The notes beneath the pieces were generated by a model. The model had not been told where the DNA came from. It saw nothing but the letters and a program-made list of their open reading frames with translations, and did no database searches. Positions 25,960 through 38,579 of a stretch of 64,000 bases of DNA are shown piece after piece. The stretch's first letter is position 1; each line of letters opens with the position of its first letter. The position numbers and the translations under genes are program-made. The DNA is from Proteles cristata cristata. Taxonomy: Eukaryota; Chordata; Mammalia; Carnivora; Hyaenidae. The stretch is taken from NCBI GenBank assembly GCA_017311185.1, contig JAESUZ010002606.1, positions 62,001-126,000 of the forward strand, written 5' to 3'.

Positions 25960-27260
25960 TAAGTTTCTTTCATTCATTCATTCACTCTTAGAAGCTCTGG
26001 GGTTGGGGAAAACCAGCCATTTTAGAAGTCTTCTGGTTATCCTGTATTCATGAAAACATCCATAAAAGCATGTCCTCTGAGTTTTAGATTAGGAACCCAA
26101 AGTAATTTCACCCATGGGGAAATTTACATGTGTGTGAGATACTGTTTCTCTGCATTCATTCCTCCATTCACAATTAGCAAACTGGAAGCCCTGGAGGGAA
26201 AGGAAGACCTGGGCAGCAAGTGCAGTGGGGTGTGACAAGTGTCACAGAGGTAGTGCAGGGAGCAATGGCCCAAGAGGCAGTGCTCCTCTCTGTGGAAGGT
26301 GGAAGGAGGAGATGCAGGAAGTGCTGACCAGAGAACAGTAGTTGGGCCTGTAATGAGGGTTCATGTTTTAAACTTGCCAATAAAGGAGTTAAAAGTTTGA
26401 GATGTAGATTCAGGTTTTTTACTCCTGTGTAGGAAAAGTCCCTTAAAAATACCTTTGTGGCTCCGAGGAGAGAAGTGGTTGGTTTTGCTTCTCCCAGAAA
26501 ACCAAGGCAGATGACTGTTAGGAAGATAGGAAGGTTCCTTTGGCTCTGGGAGGCTCGCTAGTCTGGTGTTGGTCAGTCATTTTGCTGCCTTGCTTATTCA
26601 GTAACTGTTTGCCTCATACCTACTTTGGGGACCAGCATTGGGCCAGATGTACGGGGGAAAGTAAAGAAGGGGAAAATGGTTTCTAGTCTAAAGCCCATAA
26701 TCAGGAATGGGGAGGAGAAAACCACCTCTATCCACAACCTCTGCACCCCAGCCTCTTGACACTCACCCACACTGAGGTGTACCTGCCCTCCTGTCCTCAC
26801 AGACCCCTTACAGGCGGGTGGTCAGCTCTCCCAGGAGCACTCTTACTCTCAGGCCACTGAGGAGCACTGCCTTGTGCTCCTAAAGCATCCCGAGCTGACA
26901 CCTCGTGACTAGATTGTCACTGTGAATGACTTTCAGTTCTAAACGGAGAGGTTCTTGAGGATAGGAATTCACTGTGGGAGGCTGCACGCGGTGGCATCAG
27001 CACATGTTATTGACTGGTGCACTGATGCAGTAGAAGTCTTGATGGGGTGTGCCACTTCTATTGGGGGACCCTCCGTCTAGTCACCCACTTATGGCTCAGT
27101 GAAATGTCCTAATGTGAGACAGAGAGCCTTTACCCTTTCCCGGCTATATGGGGTGACATTATTCATGGGTCCTTAGTCTTTGGTGTAAGACCATACTTGA
27201 ATGCTTCGGACAGATTTAGCTTGATACAAACTGCACTTGGGTCCTCAAAGTTATTTTTCT
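25960..27260. other. FAM228A intron, nothing recognised
   Basis: No repeat or exon supported; mostly unique sequence of mixed composition. Confidence 0.45.
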
Positions 27261-27265
27261 TGAAG

Positions 27266-27353
27266 GTTATGGTGCTATCGTTTTGTGATTTCCTGTTTAG
27301 AAGATGGCAAGAGATGGATGAAGAGAAGAGAGCTGTTTTTCAATATAAGACAG
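27266..27353 (+). pseudogene. FAM228A: FAM228A exon 5 remnant (frame intact)
   Basis: Acceptor TTCTTGAAG, donor ACAG/GTACTT. Length 88, identical to FAM228B exon c. Encodes RRWQEMDEEKRAVFQYKT without a stop. Confidence 0.8.
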
Positions 27354-27477
27354 GTACTTTGTGATCACTGGACTTTATTTTTAGAGACTTCTAATTGTTG
27401 GGTGATTTCCTACCAGAAAAGTGACTGAAGATGACATTAAGAGTATCAATTTAGATTTTTTTTTAATCTTCCTGTAG

Positions 27478-27611
<134 letters not shown>

Positions 27612-27802
27612 TAAAATGCATAGTAAATGGAGGTAAGTGTGCACTAACTAATGAACGGATTCTTGTACTGTCTCCATTGTTTTGCCTTTTACAGAATATC
27701 ATGTGGTTAGAATAGCACAGTATAGCTATAGCCTTTTCCAGATTTTTACCTTTATCCCTTAAGGATGTTTTCACAGGACTAAGAATATTAGGTTGGCAAT
27801 TT

Positions 27803-28008
27803 TTTAAAAGTTTTTATTTATTTATTTTGAGAGAGAGGTAGAGAGAGAATGAGCCGGGTAGGGGCAGAGAGAGAGGGGGACAGAAGGTCCAAAGCAGAAT
27901 CTCTGCTGACAGCAGAGAGCGCGATGTAGGGCTCAAACTCATGAACCATGAGATCATGACCTGAGCTGAAGTTGGATGCTTAACTGACTGAGCCACCCAG
28001 GTGCCCCT
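27803..28008 (-). mobile_element. Feliform SINE
   Basis: Reverse copy ending GCCACCCAGGTGCCCC. Confidence 0.82.
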
Positions 28009-28344
28009 CCCCATAAAATAGTTTTAATCAACATGCAGGAGCTTGATAAGAAAATCCATTCATACCTGTAGGATAACAGCCACTTTTAAAAGCTGGTCCC
28101 AGTACACTAACCACATTTCCCAGTGAGTGTTACTAATAGCAGATTTATTTATTTTTCTTCTTTCTGTCTTAATTACTTTAAAGATTTTTTCCCACAGACT
28201 TTTTATTTTATTTTTTTAATAAGTATTTTAATCACCCAGTTCTCATCCCAACAACTGGGCTCCTGAATCTTCATTACCTATTTAACCCATCCCCTAACCC
28301 ACCTCTCCTCTGGTAACTATCAGTTCTCTATAGTTTAGAGTTTG

Positions 28345-28555
28345 GGGGTGTCTGGGTGGTTCAGTCATCTGAGCGTCCAGTTTTGATTTCAGCTCAGTTT
28401 CTTGATTTTGTCCAGTTCTTGATTTCATGATTCCAGGGTTGTGGGATTGAGCCCTTTGTTGAACTCCACGCTGAGCATGGAGCCTGCTTAAGATTCTCTT
28501 TCCCTTTGCCTCTCTTCCCTGATTGTGCTTTCTATTGCTGTCTCTTAAAAAAAAA
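28345..28555 (+). mobile_element. Older carnivore SINE inside L1
   Basis: Plus copy: GGGTGTCTGGGTGGTTCAG head, GAGCATGGAGCCTGCTTAAG core. Confidence 0.8.
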
Positions 28556-28754
28556 TGTTTCCTGATTTTTTTTTAAAAAAGTCTGTTTCTTGGTTTGTCT
28601 CTCTTTTCCCCCAATTGGTCATTTATTTTGTTTTTTAAACTCCACATATGAGTGAAAACATAAGGTATTTGTCTTTCTCTGACTTATTTCACTTAGCATT
28701 ATATTCTCTAGGGCCATCCATGTTGTTGCAAATGGAAAGATTTCATTCTTTTTT

Positions 28755-28962
28755 TTAATGTTTTATTTATTTCTAGGAGAGAGGGAGAGACAGTGTGATC
28801 AGGGGAGGGTCAGAGAGAGAGGGAGTCACAGATTGAAACAGGCTCCAGGTCTGAGCCGGCAGTCAGCACAGAGCCTGACGCTGGGCTCGAACCCACGAAC
28901 CGCGAGATCGTGACCCAAGTGAAAGTCGGACGCTTAACCGACTAAGCCACCCAGGCGCCCCA
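28755..28962 (-). mobile_element. Young feliform SINE inside L1
   Basis: Reverse young-subfamily copy with target duplication ATTTCATTCTTTTTT at 28740-28754 and 28963-28977. Confidence 0.92.
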
Positions 28963-29552
28963 ATTTCATTCTTTTTTATGGTTGAATTATTCCATTGTAT
29001 GTATGTATGTATATACCACATCTTCTTTATCTGTTTATCTATCAATGGACACTTGGTCTGCTTCCATATCTTGGCTATTGTAATTAATGCTGCTATAAAT
29101 ACAGGCATGCATATATCCCATTGAATTAGTGTTTTTGTATTCTTTAGGTAAATACCCAGTAGTGCAATTGCTGGATCACAGAATGGTTCTCTTCTTAACT
29201 TTTTGGGGACCCTCCATCCTGTTTTCCACAGTGGTACACCAGTTTGCATTCCCACCAACAGTGTAAGAGGGTTTTCCTTTCCCCACCTCCCTGCCACTAC
29301 CTGTTGTTTCATGTGTTGTTGATTTTAGCCATTATGACAGGTCTAAGGTGGTATCTCATTGTAATTTTGATTTGCATTTCCCTGATGATAAGTGTTGATG
29401 AACACTTTTGCATATCTGTTGGCAATCTGTATGTCAGGAATATATTCCACTTGATTGCAGCGAATAATTTTTTCAGTGAATTGCTGAATTTGGTTTGCTA
29501 ATATTTTGTTGAGGATTTCACATCTACATTAATCAGAGATATTGGTCTATAG

Positions 29553-29555
<3 letters not shown>

Positions 29556-29597
<42 letters not shown>
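29556..29597 (+). repeat. (TG)n microsatellite
   Basis: About 21 uninterrupted TG units inside the antisense L1. Confidence 0.97.
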
Positions 29598-29599
<2 letters not shown>

Positions 29600-31369
29600 A
29601 TGTCTTTATCTTGTTTTGATACCAGGGTAATGCTGGTGTAATAGAATGAATTTGTAAATTTTCTTTTCTTATCAAGTTTTGGAATAGTTTGTCTCCTCCC
29701 CATGTTTTAGGTATATGGTGTCATATTTTACATCCTTTTATTCTGTGAATTCCTTGACAAAAATATTCATGTTTACTGGCTTTGTGTTTCCTGCCTTCAT
29801 TCTGTCACTTTCGGTCTTTCCACTCAGAGTTCCCTTTAATATTTCTTGCTGGGCTGGTTCAGTGGTCACGAACTCCTTTAGTTTTTGTTTGTCTGGGAAA
29901 CTCTTGATCTGTCCCTCTAGTCTTGCTAGATAGAATATTCTTGGCTACAGGTTTTCCCCATTCAGCACTTCAAGTATATCCTACCATTCCTTTATGGTTT
30001 GGAAAGTTCCTGCTGAAAAATTCACTGATAAGCCTTTGGGGTTTCCTTTGTATGTAACTATCTTTTTTATATTACTGCTTTTAATTCTTTTTATTACTAT
30101 ATTTTGCCATCTTAATTATGTCTTGGATATTCTTTTGTTGATTTTCTTGGGCGGTTCTCTGCACTTCTTGGATTAGATGTTTCCTTCCCTAGATTAAGTA
30201 AGTTTTCAGCTATTATTTCTTCAAAATTTATGCCCCATTTTCTTTCTCTTCTTCTTGTGGGATTCCTATTATATGAATGTTATTACATTTGATTGAGCCA
30301 CTGAGTTCCCTAAGTCTGTTCCCATTTTGCATAAATTCTTTTTTCTCTCTTTTGTTTAGCTTGATTACTTTCCAATACTCTGTCTTCTAGGTCATTAATT
30401 CGTTCTTCCGCTTCTTCCAGCCTGCTGTTCATTCCATCGTGTGTGAGCCCTGTCACCACTGTCCCTGGAACTGAGGCTCTGCAAAACTCCCAGGGCAGGA
30501 AATGTGTGGGGAGAGATGTGGGCCCATCCTCTGGGGAAGGGAGGCCTGCTTCACTGGGACTGAGGCAAGGGTGATTTTAGAAAGGGCAGTTCCACTGGGG
30601 CACTGGGTGGGTAGAGGTTGGTGTAAGGAAGTTAGGTAGTGAGTATTGGTGCTGTGCTGGTTCCAGGTGGCTCTGTGCTTTTGCTGAGGGGTAGCGGAGG
30701 GAAATGGCACCTGCCAGTTCCTTGGTTCCTGGAGGGGTCTCTCTGTGAATGCTGCTTCTCGGGGACACACCCAGAGATGAGCAACTGATCTCCCCACTCT
30801 GTGCCCCAGGTGCTCTCACGATCACTGTTTCCATGTTGTATATCTGCAAGTTGTTTGCCCTGCCTTCTCTCCAAGAGCACTTCTGATGTCCTTTCAGCTT
30901 TCCCAGAGCCAAGAACACTGACCTTTAGAACTCCAGGCTTTAAGTCCCACGGGTTGCAAGAACTCATGAAATTTGGCCACTCCTGCTTTCTAAGCCAATT
31001 ACTATGAGGATTCATTTTACCCCGTGGGCTCCCTTGTTAGTCTGGCTCTCATCCTTCTCTACTACCGTGGCTCCCTTCTCACTGGCCATGTCTATTTCTC
31101 TCCCAGACTGTATATCTGCATTTCCTACTTTCTTTGATGTGGCCTCTTCTCTGCCTTTACTTGTGGAGTTTGTTCTGCCAGTCTTCAGGTCAATTTTTGG
31201 GGTATTTAAGATGCTTTGATAGTTGTCCAATTGCATTTGTGAGACAAGGTGAGCCTAGCATCCTACTCCACTGCCATCTTCCCCTTCCTCCTATCCCATT
31301 GTCTTTCACTCTTTCAGTTGAGAACTGAGCTGCTGGCCTCACTGTTGACACTTTGAAGAAAATTGTCTT

Positions 31370-31860
31370 TTTCTCTGGAAGCTTTTAGATTTTTCTTATT
31401 GTCTGATTTTCTGTAGTTTTAAGGATTTCTTTTTAACTTTCCTACTTGGAATTCATAGGTCATCTTGTACCTGTAAATTGATGTCTTTAATCAGTCCTGG
31501 GAAGGTCTCATTTTCTCTTTGATTATTACCTGTGCCATATTCTCTCTCTTCTTTTTCTGGTACTCCAGTTAAATATAGTTTAGATTTCCTCACTATCTCA
31601 CTGCATCCTCACTGCCTCTTACCATTTTTTTGGTATTTTATGGTATATTTTCCATTTTCTGTTACTTTATATTTGATTCTAGATATTTTACTAATTTCTC
31701 TTTAGTTGTATCTAATATTCTCTTGTTAAACCTACCAGTGAGTTATTTTCAGTTGTTTTATTTTTATGGTTTTAGCATTTTTTGGGGGTTCTTTCTCAGG
31801 TAGGTTTTGGGGAAAGCTATCTGGAATCAGGGCTTGGAATGTCTCTATCCTCTACTGGGG
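31370..31860 (-). repeat. Probable old L1 antisense fragment
   Basis: TTTCTGGTACTCCAGTTAAA and neighbouring text resemble the same old L1 class as 6960-7500. Low certainty. Confidence 0.4.
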
Positions 31861-32229
31861 ACCCTATCCCAATGCACTGCTATCTTCCCCACAACTAGGA
31901 GGGAGTTGAGAACAATGTTAACTATCCACCTGCAAAGATCACAACCAGGCCTAGGAGAAAAAAATCCACCAAAGAAATGCTGACACCATGGAGAAATCAG
32001 TATATACCCTGCTACCTGAGGTTGGCAAATTCCCCCAGTGGAGAAAATAGAGATTGCCAGCTCATTCTGAAAGAGATTTCTTCTCTCTGAAAATTTCCAA
32101 AGACTTTAAAATTACAAATTTTTTAAATTCCAGTTTTCTAGTTGCTGCAGCAGGAGTGGCGGCCTGTGCAAACTTCTAAATCCTATATAAAACAGAAGTC
32201 CTGTCATGCTCTCTTGACATTTTCCTTTT

Positions 32230-32434
32230 TTAAAAAAATTGTTTTTATTTATTAGAGAGAGAGAGAGAGCGAGCAGAGAAGGGGCAGAGAGAGATAGAGA
32301 CACAGAATCTGAAGCAGGCTCCAAGCTCTGAGCTGTCGGCATAGAGCCTAATGCGGGGCTTGAACCCATGAACTATGAGATCATGATCTGAGCTGGACTC
32401 GGATGCTTAACCATCTGAGCCACCCAGGCACCCT
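32230..32434 (-). mobile_element. Feliform SINE
   Basis: Reverse copy with approximate target duplication GACATTTTCCTTTTT / GATATTTCCTTTTT. Confidence 0.85.
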
Positions 32435-32759
32435 GATATTTCCTTTTTATCTCTCATCTAGAGTTTTACTAGAGTGAACAATGCTACTTTCTGTTTCTCT
32501 TTATTTAGAAGTTTTGTGTTTTATTTCTTGGCTTCTTTATAAATTTTAACAAATATTTTCATTTAGACATCAATAATTATATAACTTCCTATCTTCCAGC
32601 AAGACAAAGGCTTTATTTTGCTTTGTTTCCTCATCCCCTCTTTGTAGCTTCTCAGCTCCTTAAATGGTATTCTGCCCCTTGAATCTGGTGTCCTCCAGTG
32701 AATTCTCCACCTAGCAGCTGCAGGAATCTCTTCGAAGTGATCAACCTTCTCCAATTGAA

Positions 32760-33190
32760 AACCCTTCAGTAGCTTCCCATAACCCTTACAATAAAGTCCA
32801 GACTCTTAACATAGCATGTAAGGTGCTTTCTGGGCTCTGTCACCCTTTCTGGCCTCTGTCACCCTTCTTGGCTTCATCTAAAAGAAAAAAAACAAAAACA
32901 AAAAACACCTTTCTCTTAAGGGAAAGAAATTGAAATAAACTACAAAAATATCTGGGTCAAGTCAGCACAGTTATAACTGCTTGGCTTGCCATGTTGTTTC
33001 ATGCCTTTGTTCCTGTTTTATTGCTGGCCATCACAGTCCAGGCAAGAGAGGGAATTATTGTATGGTGTATACCACTACATCCTCCATCTGCTTCTTCTCA
33101 CCCCACTAAGTCCCTTGAGGGCAGGGACTGTGTCTTATTATACTGGTGTTCCCAGCGCTTTGCTGGAATGCAGTAGAGGATGAGTAAATC
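32760..33190. repeat. LINE2-like ancient repeat with local duplication
   Basis: GTAGCTTCCCATAACCCTTA, ATAAAGTCCAGACTCTTAAC and GAGGGCAGGGACTGTGTCTT resemble a LINE2 3' region. A roughly 18-bp unit ending CTCTGTCACCCTT is tandemly repeated near 32834-32868. Confidence 0.45.
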
Positions 33191-33194
33191 CTTG

Positions 33195-33243
33195 TGAGAG
33201 GAAGGGAGGGAAGGAAGGAGGGCGGGAGGGAGGAGAGAAGGAA
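33195..33243 (+). repeat. (GGAA/GGGA)n low-complexity tract
   Basis: Homopurine run of GGAA and GGGA units broken by a single C. Confidence 0.85.
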
Positions 33244-33530
33244 CAGAGGAACGAATGCAGAAATGAATGGAGGGATGAAGGAGAAAACTCTCCCCGATAG
33301 GTCTGGGCTTCCCAGGGCAGGAATGGGTGTGGTCCCGGAAACTCTCCGGGAGGCCACAACCTGGAGGTGCCTCTGCATGGCTGCTCAGGAAAGTAGGAAA
33401 AGGACTTAAAGACAAGGTAGCTGTGTCAGAGACCGTGTGATTACAAAAAGCAGAATCCCCAAGCTAAAAAAAGGGAGGAAGGAGCCTAGGTAGGTTAGAA
33501 AACACTGGTCTGTTACAGAAGCCATGTCAG

Positions 33531-34125
33531 TGTTTCAGTCTGTTTGGCTGCTATAACAGAATACCAGAGATTGGGGGGCTTATAAACAACAGAAATTTAT
33601 TTCTCACAGTTGTGGAGGCTGAGAAGTCCAAGATCAAGGTAGTGGCAGATTTGGTGAGGACCCACTTTCTGGTTCTTAGATGGCACCTTCTTGCTGTGTT
33701 CTTTTTTTTTTTTTTTTTTAATGTTTTATTTATTTCTAGAGAGAGAGAGAGACAGCGTGAGCAGGGGAGGGTCAGAGAGAGAGGGAGTCACAGACTGAAA
33801 CAGGCTCCAGGCTCTGAGCTGGCAGTCAGCACAGAGCCCGACGCGGGGCTCGAACCCACGAACCGCGAGATCATGACCTAAGCGAAAGTCGGACGCTTAA
33901 CCGACTAAGCCACCCAGGCGCCCCTTTCTTGCTGTGTTCTCACATGTTGGGAGGGGTGAGGGAGCTTTCTAGGGTCTCTTTTATAGGGGCACTGATCTTA
34001 TTCATGAGGGCTCTGTCCTCATGACCTAATCACCTCCCCCAAACCCCACATCCTAGTACCATCACATTGGGGTTTAGGTGTCAAGATATGAATTATGGGG
34101 GGATACAGACATTCAGACCATAGCA
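33531..34125 (-). mobile_element. MaLR (MST/MLT1-type) solo LTR, antisense, split by a young SINE
   Basis: Plus strand begins TGTTTCAGTCTGTTTGG and ends CATAGCA; reversed it reads as a MaLR LTR with CCTCATGAATAAGATCAGTG. Flanked by the 5-bp duplication GTCAG (33526-33530 and 34126-34130). No coding sequence remains. Confidence 0.87.
33703..33925 (-). mobile_element. Young feliform SINE inside the LTR
   Basis: Perfect 15-base target duplication TTCTTGCTGTGTTCT at 33688-33702 and 33926-33940. Carries the two-base-shorter CACAGACTGAAAC form. Confidence 0.95.
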
Positions 34126-34139
34126 GTCAGGAGGACAGC

Positions 34140-36585
34140 TAGGCTGCTTAAGGGGCCAGAAGCCATGTCCTTTCCTCTTTGGGACTATGTGGCTTTCACC
34201 AGAGCTTCTTTGTGAACCTGCTTCCTTTCTTTCTCTGCACACTGGCTTTCTTTGCTTTCTTATCCATGTGCTGGAAAATGGATGCCCAAGGCCTGCCTGA
34301 GTTTCTGGTTTGAGCAGTGCAAGGCTGCTTGGAAGCGCCCTGTCCCACTTACAACTCGAGGGGTTGAGGCTCTGGACCAGGTACCTCAGCCGCAGCTAGA
34401 TAAGGGTCACAGGACTCACTGCATACCTAATGGTTGTGCCAGCAGAGGTGTGGGTGGGGCTGACTGATACATGGACAGCCACGAGGTGATGTCTACTCAG
34501 TCCTTCCTTTTCATGAAGTAGGAGTTTGCTAACTTAATTTTCAGATGATTATTGAATAACTCAATTCTGTTTGTATAGAGTTGAGATACATTTTTTTGTT
34601 TTTCTTCGCAGTCCTGAGAAACTTATCTGTTCAGAAAATAAATATCTGATGAAGAGAATAAGACTACTGACCTAAGTCAGACCATTTTTGAAAGGCAGTT
34701 TCATTCCTCCAAGCTCAGCCAGGAGAACGGAAGGGATGAGAAGCATTGTGTGCTGAGCAGAGGAGATCTGGTGGGTAGCAGGGCTGGGGCGGCACAAGTT
34801 GCAATGTGCACATGATGACAGGCATTGATTCTGGAATCTGAGCCATTGACACATCCTTCTTTGTCACACAGGTTCCCCAGGGCACAGAGGCGGGAGGCGA
34901 AGAAGGGAGTGGAAAAGAGGTTGCCGAAGAATGTGATTTACTCCATGCACAGGAAATGGTGGGGTTGCCTCTTGGCTCAGTGCTGCTGCACCCTGTGGCG
35001 GGGAAGCCTGGGGTTGGAAAACTCAGAAAAGGACCCTGGACGCTGCTTTGGAGGATAGATTGTATCATCCTCACGAGGTGAGAGAAATCCTGGTCGTAGG
35101 ATTCTGCTAAGATTTCCTCAGGTTTTTCCGGAGTTTTTGCTCCTCTGCCATTTCCCTACCATTTATACATCCACACCAGACCAAAACAAAACCTGTTCGC
35201 CTTATGCAGCCACAATAGGTGGGAATCTTCTGAAATGAAATTTATATTAAAAGGAAAATTAGGCCAAATGATGGTTTTGATATATAAAAGTTATTTATTT
35301 ATTAATCATAAAAGTTGTTTTATATGCAAGCATTTTCCATGCACAGATTTCTAACCCAGAGCTCACCATCTGACTGGACACATGTACAGCTCTTGCTCGC
35401 TCTTCCCTTCCATCCTCTCCTCTCCCACGTCCCATATCCTAAAGCACCATATCAGGTGCTTGGGAGTTGTAAGGGCTCGCGGGTGTCTGGAGCGCAGCGC
35501 ATCTGTGTGTTCACCGGCCACCCCACTCTTGCCTCCACTGCACAGAGCATGAAAATCTTTTCAGATAGTTTGTTAATCCAGGTCCCAACCAATCCCATTG
35601 TTTTTCCCCAGTCTCTCAGAGAGAAACGCATTCTCCTGAATGGAAGAATGGAAGTTTCTTTCTTTCTGGATGGGACTGTAGTCAGCTCTGCCCTTCTGGA
35701 AGGGTAGCCTCACTGCTGTCACAAGAGAGCCAAACAATGGAGTCTGGTTTACATACAACAGAAGTTTCTCGCTCATGTGCCAGAACAGGGAGGGTCAGCA
35801 GGGTGGCAGGCTGTCCCTCTTTCATGGGTTTGGCTGATGGAACCTTTGTCATCTTCAGTGCCTGGCTTCCAAGTTTGCCCTGAGGAACCTGCAAAGGGAA
35901 GAGGTCATGGAGGAGTTCTCTCTGGGCGTGTAAGTGGGCCAGGTCTCACATGTTCCACCGGGGAGGACATGGCTGTCCCTAACTGCAGGGGGGAGGGTGC
36001 TAGGAGCAGCAGCCTCTGCTGCTCTGAGCACAGTGGCAGGGAGAGCAGGTGCTCTGTGGACAGCTAGTCACCTCCGCCCTACCATAGAGAGGTCAGTCCC
36101 GTGTGGAGACCGAAGACCTGGGCAACCTTGGCTGAGAGTTGCAGAAACGAAAAAGTAGGGGAGAGGTGAGGAAAGGGCTGCCTGGAAGGTCTGAGCTAAG
36201 GCAGGAGGGATGGAGTGTCAGGTGGGATCCACCGGGCTGTCCTTTCTGCCCATCAGCCCCTCTTCCCTGCCCTACACTCGGTGCTTCCCTTCTGTTCACA
36301 GGTTCAAGGGGCCAGACAGCACAGGCCACAATCCTGGGTGGCTGGGGAAGGCCAGCACAGGTGGGGTCCCAGCCCGTGGAAAGCAGAGTGATGACAGCAA
36401 ATGTCCTGGGGCAGCACCCCACCTCCCTGCAGCTGGGGTTTGGGCTTGGCTGCTGGGAACTGTGCCATCTGTAAGGAGGCCATGGCAGTAAAGTTTCACT
36501 GAGCTTTACTTTCTCATATCTTGCAACAGTTAAAATGCTGGCGACATGTTTTCTCTCTCCAGAAGTGTAAGATGTTGCAAGAAAT
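34140..36585. other. Intergenic stretch, nothing firmly recognised
   Basis: Several open frames on both strands have no domain, splice or start context. A segment at 34873-35058 flanked by an acceptor-like CACACAG was considered as an extra FAM228A exon and not accepted. Confidence 0.45.
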
Positions 36586-36589
36586 AACC

Positions 36590-36995
36590 AAATAATAGTT
36601 CCTGTTTATTGAGCTCCTGTTGTGAACTAGGAACTATGTGAGATATTTTTTATTAAAAAAATGTTTTTTAAGTTTATTTATTTTGAGAGAGAGAGTGCTA
36701 GCGGAAGAGGGGCTGAGAGAGGGATGGAGAGAGAATCCTAAGCAGGCTCTGTGCTGTCAGCAAAGAGCCTGATGCGGGGCTTGAACTCACGCACTGTGAG
36801 AAGACAACATGAGCTGAAATCAAGAGTTGGATGCTTAACTGACTGAGCCACCTAGGAGCCCTGGAACTGCATGAGGTATTTTATATTCATGTAAAAGTTT
36901 TCACAGCAAGATAATAGTATTATCTCCCCTTACATGAAGCCTGGAGAGGGGTTGAGTAACTTGTTCAATGTCAGCTGTACAGTTGAAAGTTGTGG
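36590..36995 (+). repeat. MIR SINE split by a feliform SINE
   Basis: Left part TTTATTGAGCTCCTGTTGTG, right part AGTATTATCTCCCCTTACAT and GAGTAACTTGTTCAATGTCA, interrupted at about 36650-36861. Confidence 0.75.
36650..36861 (-). mobile_element. Feliform SINE inside MIR
   Basis: Reverse copy; the imperfect target duplication GGAACTATGTGAGATATTTT / GGAACTGCATGAGGTATTTT dates it as fairly old. Confidence 0.85.
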
Positions 36996-36999
36996 TGGT

Positions 37000-38579
37000 C
37001 TTGTTCTTAGTCTAGACTATCTGGTGCCAAAGCACAGATATCTGATCACCAGAGCACACTCCTTCCCCACCCCACTCATCTGACTGGTCACATCAGTCAG
37101 ATTGCTCAGGATTTGGGTCCCTTTCAGAGAGTGGTTATCCTGCTGGTGTGCCACAGAATCCTGACCTAGAAGAGCACTGGGGGTTTGAGGGGTTGGTGGT
37201 GGCTTGCTGGGCATCCCTCATGTCTGCTCAGTCCTTCCCCAGGGGATGCAAGGAGTCTAAGGGCACACCTTCCTCCCTCATCCTTCAGAAAATTAGGCTC
37301 ACGTTTCAGTCAGGAGAGAACTTCATTTTTGAAGGGGCAGAGCTGTGGTCCAAGGTCAAAGTGGGTGACGAGTTGCGGGGAGCACTGACATTGAATGTCC
37401 TCTGAAGTTTTGTAGAAGTCTGACTCACATCCTGCAGGCTCCTCTGTCCTAAATCTGAAACGAATCCTGACAGATGTACGCATGGAGAAATGGCAGTAGC
37501 CACAGTTCATCCCAGGGAGAATTCAGGTCCCTGCTGTCCTGGGAAAAGGAATATTCTATAGCTTGGGTCACAAGTAAGCCCACAACTGGTTTTAAACTGG
37601 CCTTGACCCATCAGAGACTATCTTAGGCTTTGGAACTCAGTCAGTCAGAGGCAGATTTGTTGGACATTGACTCATACTTGCCTTCTAGACCCTATAGAAG
37701 ATCGGCAATTTGCTCAGTGAGGCTTGTGCCTGACTAGCCAAACTTTCCCTTAACTAATATATTCAGTTGTTTTGGTTTCAGATGTTGAGTGGGCCATATT
37801 TTATAACTCCATTTTAACAAACAAGTATTCAGGATTAATAAACAGAATGACATATTTTTTTTACTTGATTATTCTGAGTTATGTTTTCCATCCCTTCTTT
37901 GCCCAGTGATTATGTTTAGACAGAAACAGGTGGAGGGAAGTTTGGATCTTTCCTGTTCTTCCAGCTCCCTGAGACGTGCTCCCTGAGAATCAAGGCTCCT
38001 ACAGCCTGTGTGGTTCCTTCTAAAAACCGATCTTTTTCCAGGTGCACTCATTAACCCAGGGATTTAGTGGGTAAGACCTGATTTTTATCAGTGTTCAAAA
38101 CAAATCTTACGCCACAAAATCCATAGCCCAAACCAGCAGTTCTGATAGGTGTGGATGCGGGTCTGACAGGACAGGGTCCAGGGAGAGACAGCTGCTTCTG
38201 GAGTTGCAGGCCGAAGGCCTGCTGGAGATGCTTAATGCCTGTGTATTTATTTTCTTGACTCCGAAGTTACCTCTGAGGTTCCTGCTCAACCAGGTAGGCA
38301 GAAAGGACTCAAAAGGATGTGGTGTCACTCCCACAGAGCTCAGCAGTCTAGCCATCAATGACACCACGCCCCAGAGACCGTGGGTCAATTTACCAGAGTC
38401 ATGGAGCAAGTGCTGAGGCTCCAGGGTCTCCTAGGCAACCCTCACTCCGCACTCTGTCCTTGGTTTTTGCCACTGTCGCAGAAAGGAAATTTGGTTTCAT
38501 TATGAGCAACCCTTGAACTTACCTTCCAAGAGCCTTTCAGGTTGAAAGTAAATCAGTCAAGCTTTAAAAGAAGTTACAT
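37000..38579. other. Intergenic space downstream of ITSN2
   Basis: Lies past the ITSN2 poly(A) signal. No exon, repeat or RNA gene recognised; short ORFs on both strands look random. Confidence 0.45.

Larger units (their letters stand above)
28190..31276 (-). mobile_element. Carnivore L1, antisense, 5' end kept, ORF2 largely deleted
   Basis: On the minus strand the element starts near 31276 with GGAAGATGGCAGTGGAGTAG, a typical carnivore L1 5' end, and its 5' UTR runs to about 30440. Broken ORF1 text follows (MNSRLEEAEERINDLED, KSFPDKQKLKEFVTT). A short reverse-transcriptase-region remnant with a (CA)n tract lies around 29460-29700, then the 3' portion to about 28190. Most of ORF2 is missing. 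Many stops make it non-functional. Two SINEs have inserted into it. Confidence 0.85.

Noticed and set aside
28863..29312. 149-codon minus-strand ORF reading KMWYIHTYIQWNNSTIKKNE
   Set aside because: It is L1 3'-region sequence fused to a SINE, not a host gene.
30453..31015. Long minus-strand ORFs of 113-127 codons
   Set aside because: They fall in the antisense L1 5' UTR; several frames are open at once because of composition.
34873..35058. Open frame after an acceptor-like CACACAG, reading FPRAQRREAKKGVEKR, considered as a last FAM228A exon
   Set aside because: There is no paralogous text in FAM228B and no linked donor, it lies more than 7 kb beyond exon 6, and the gene is already broken upstream.
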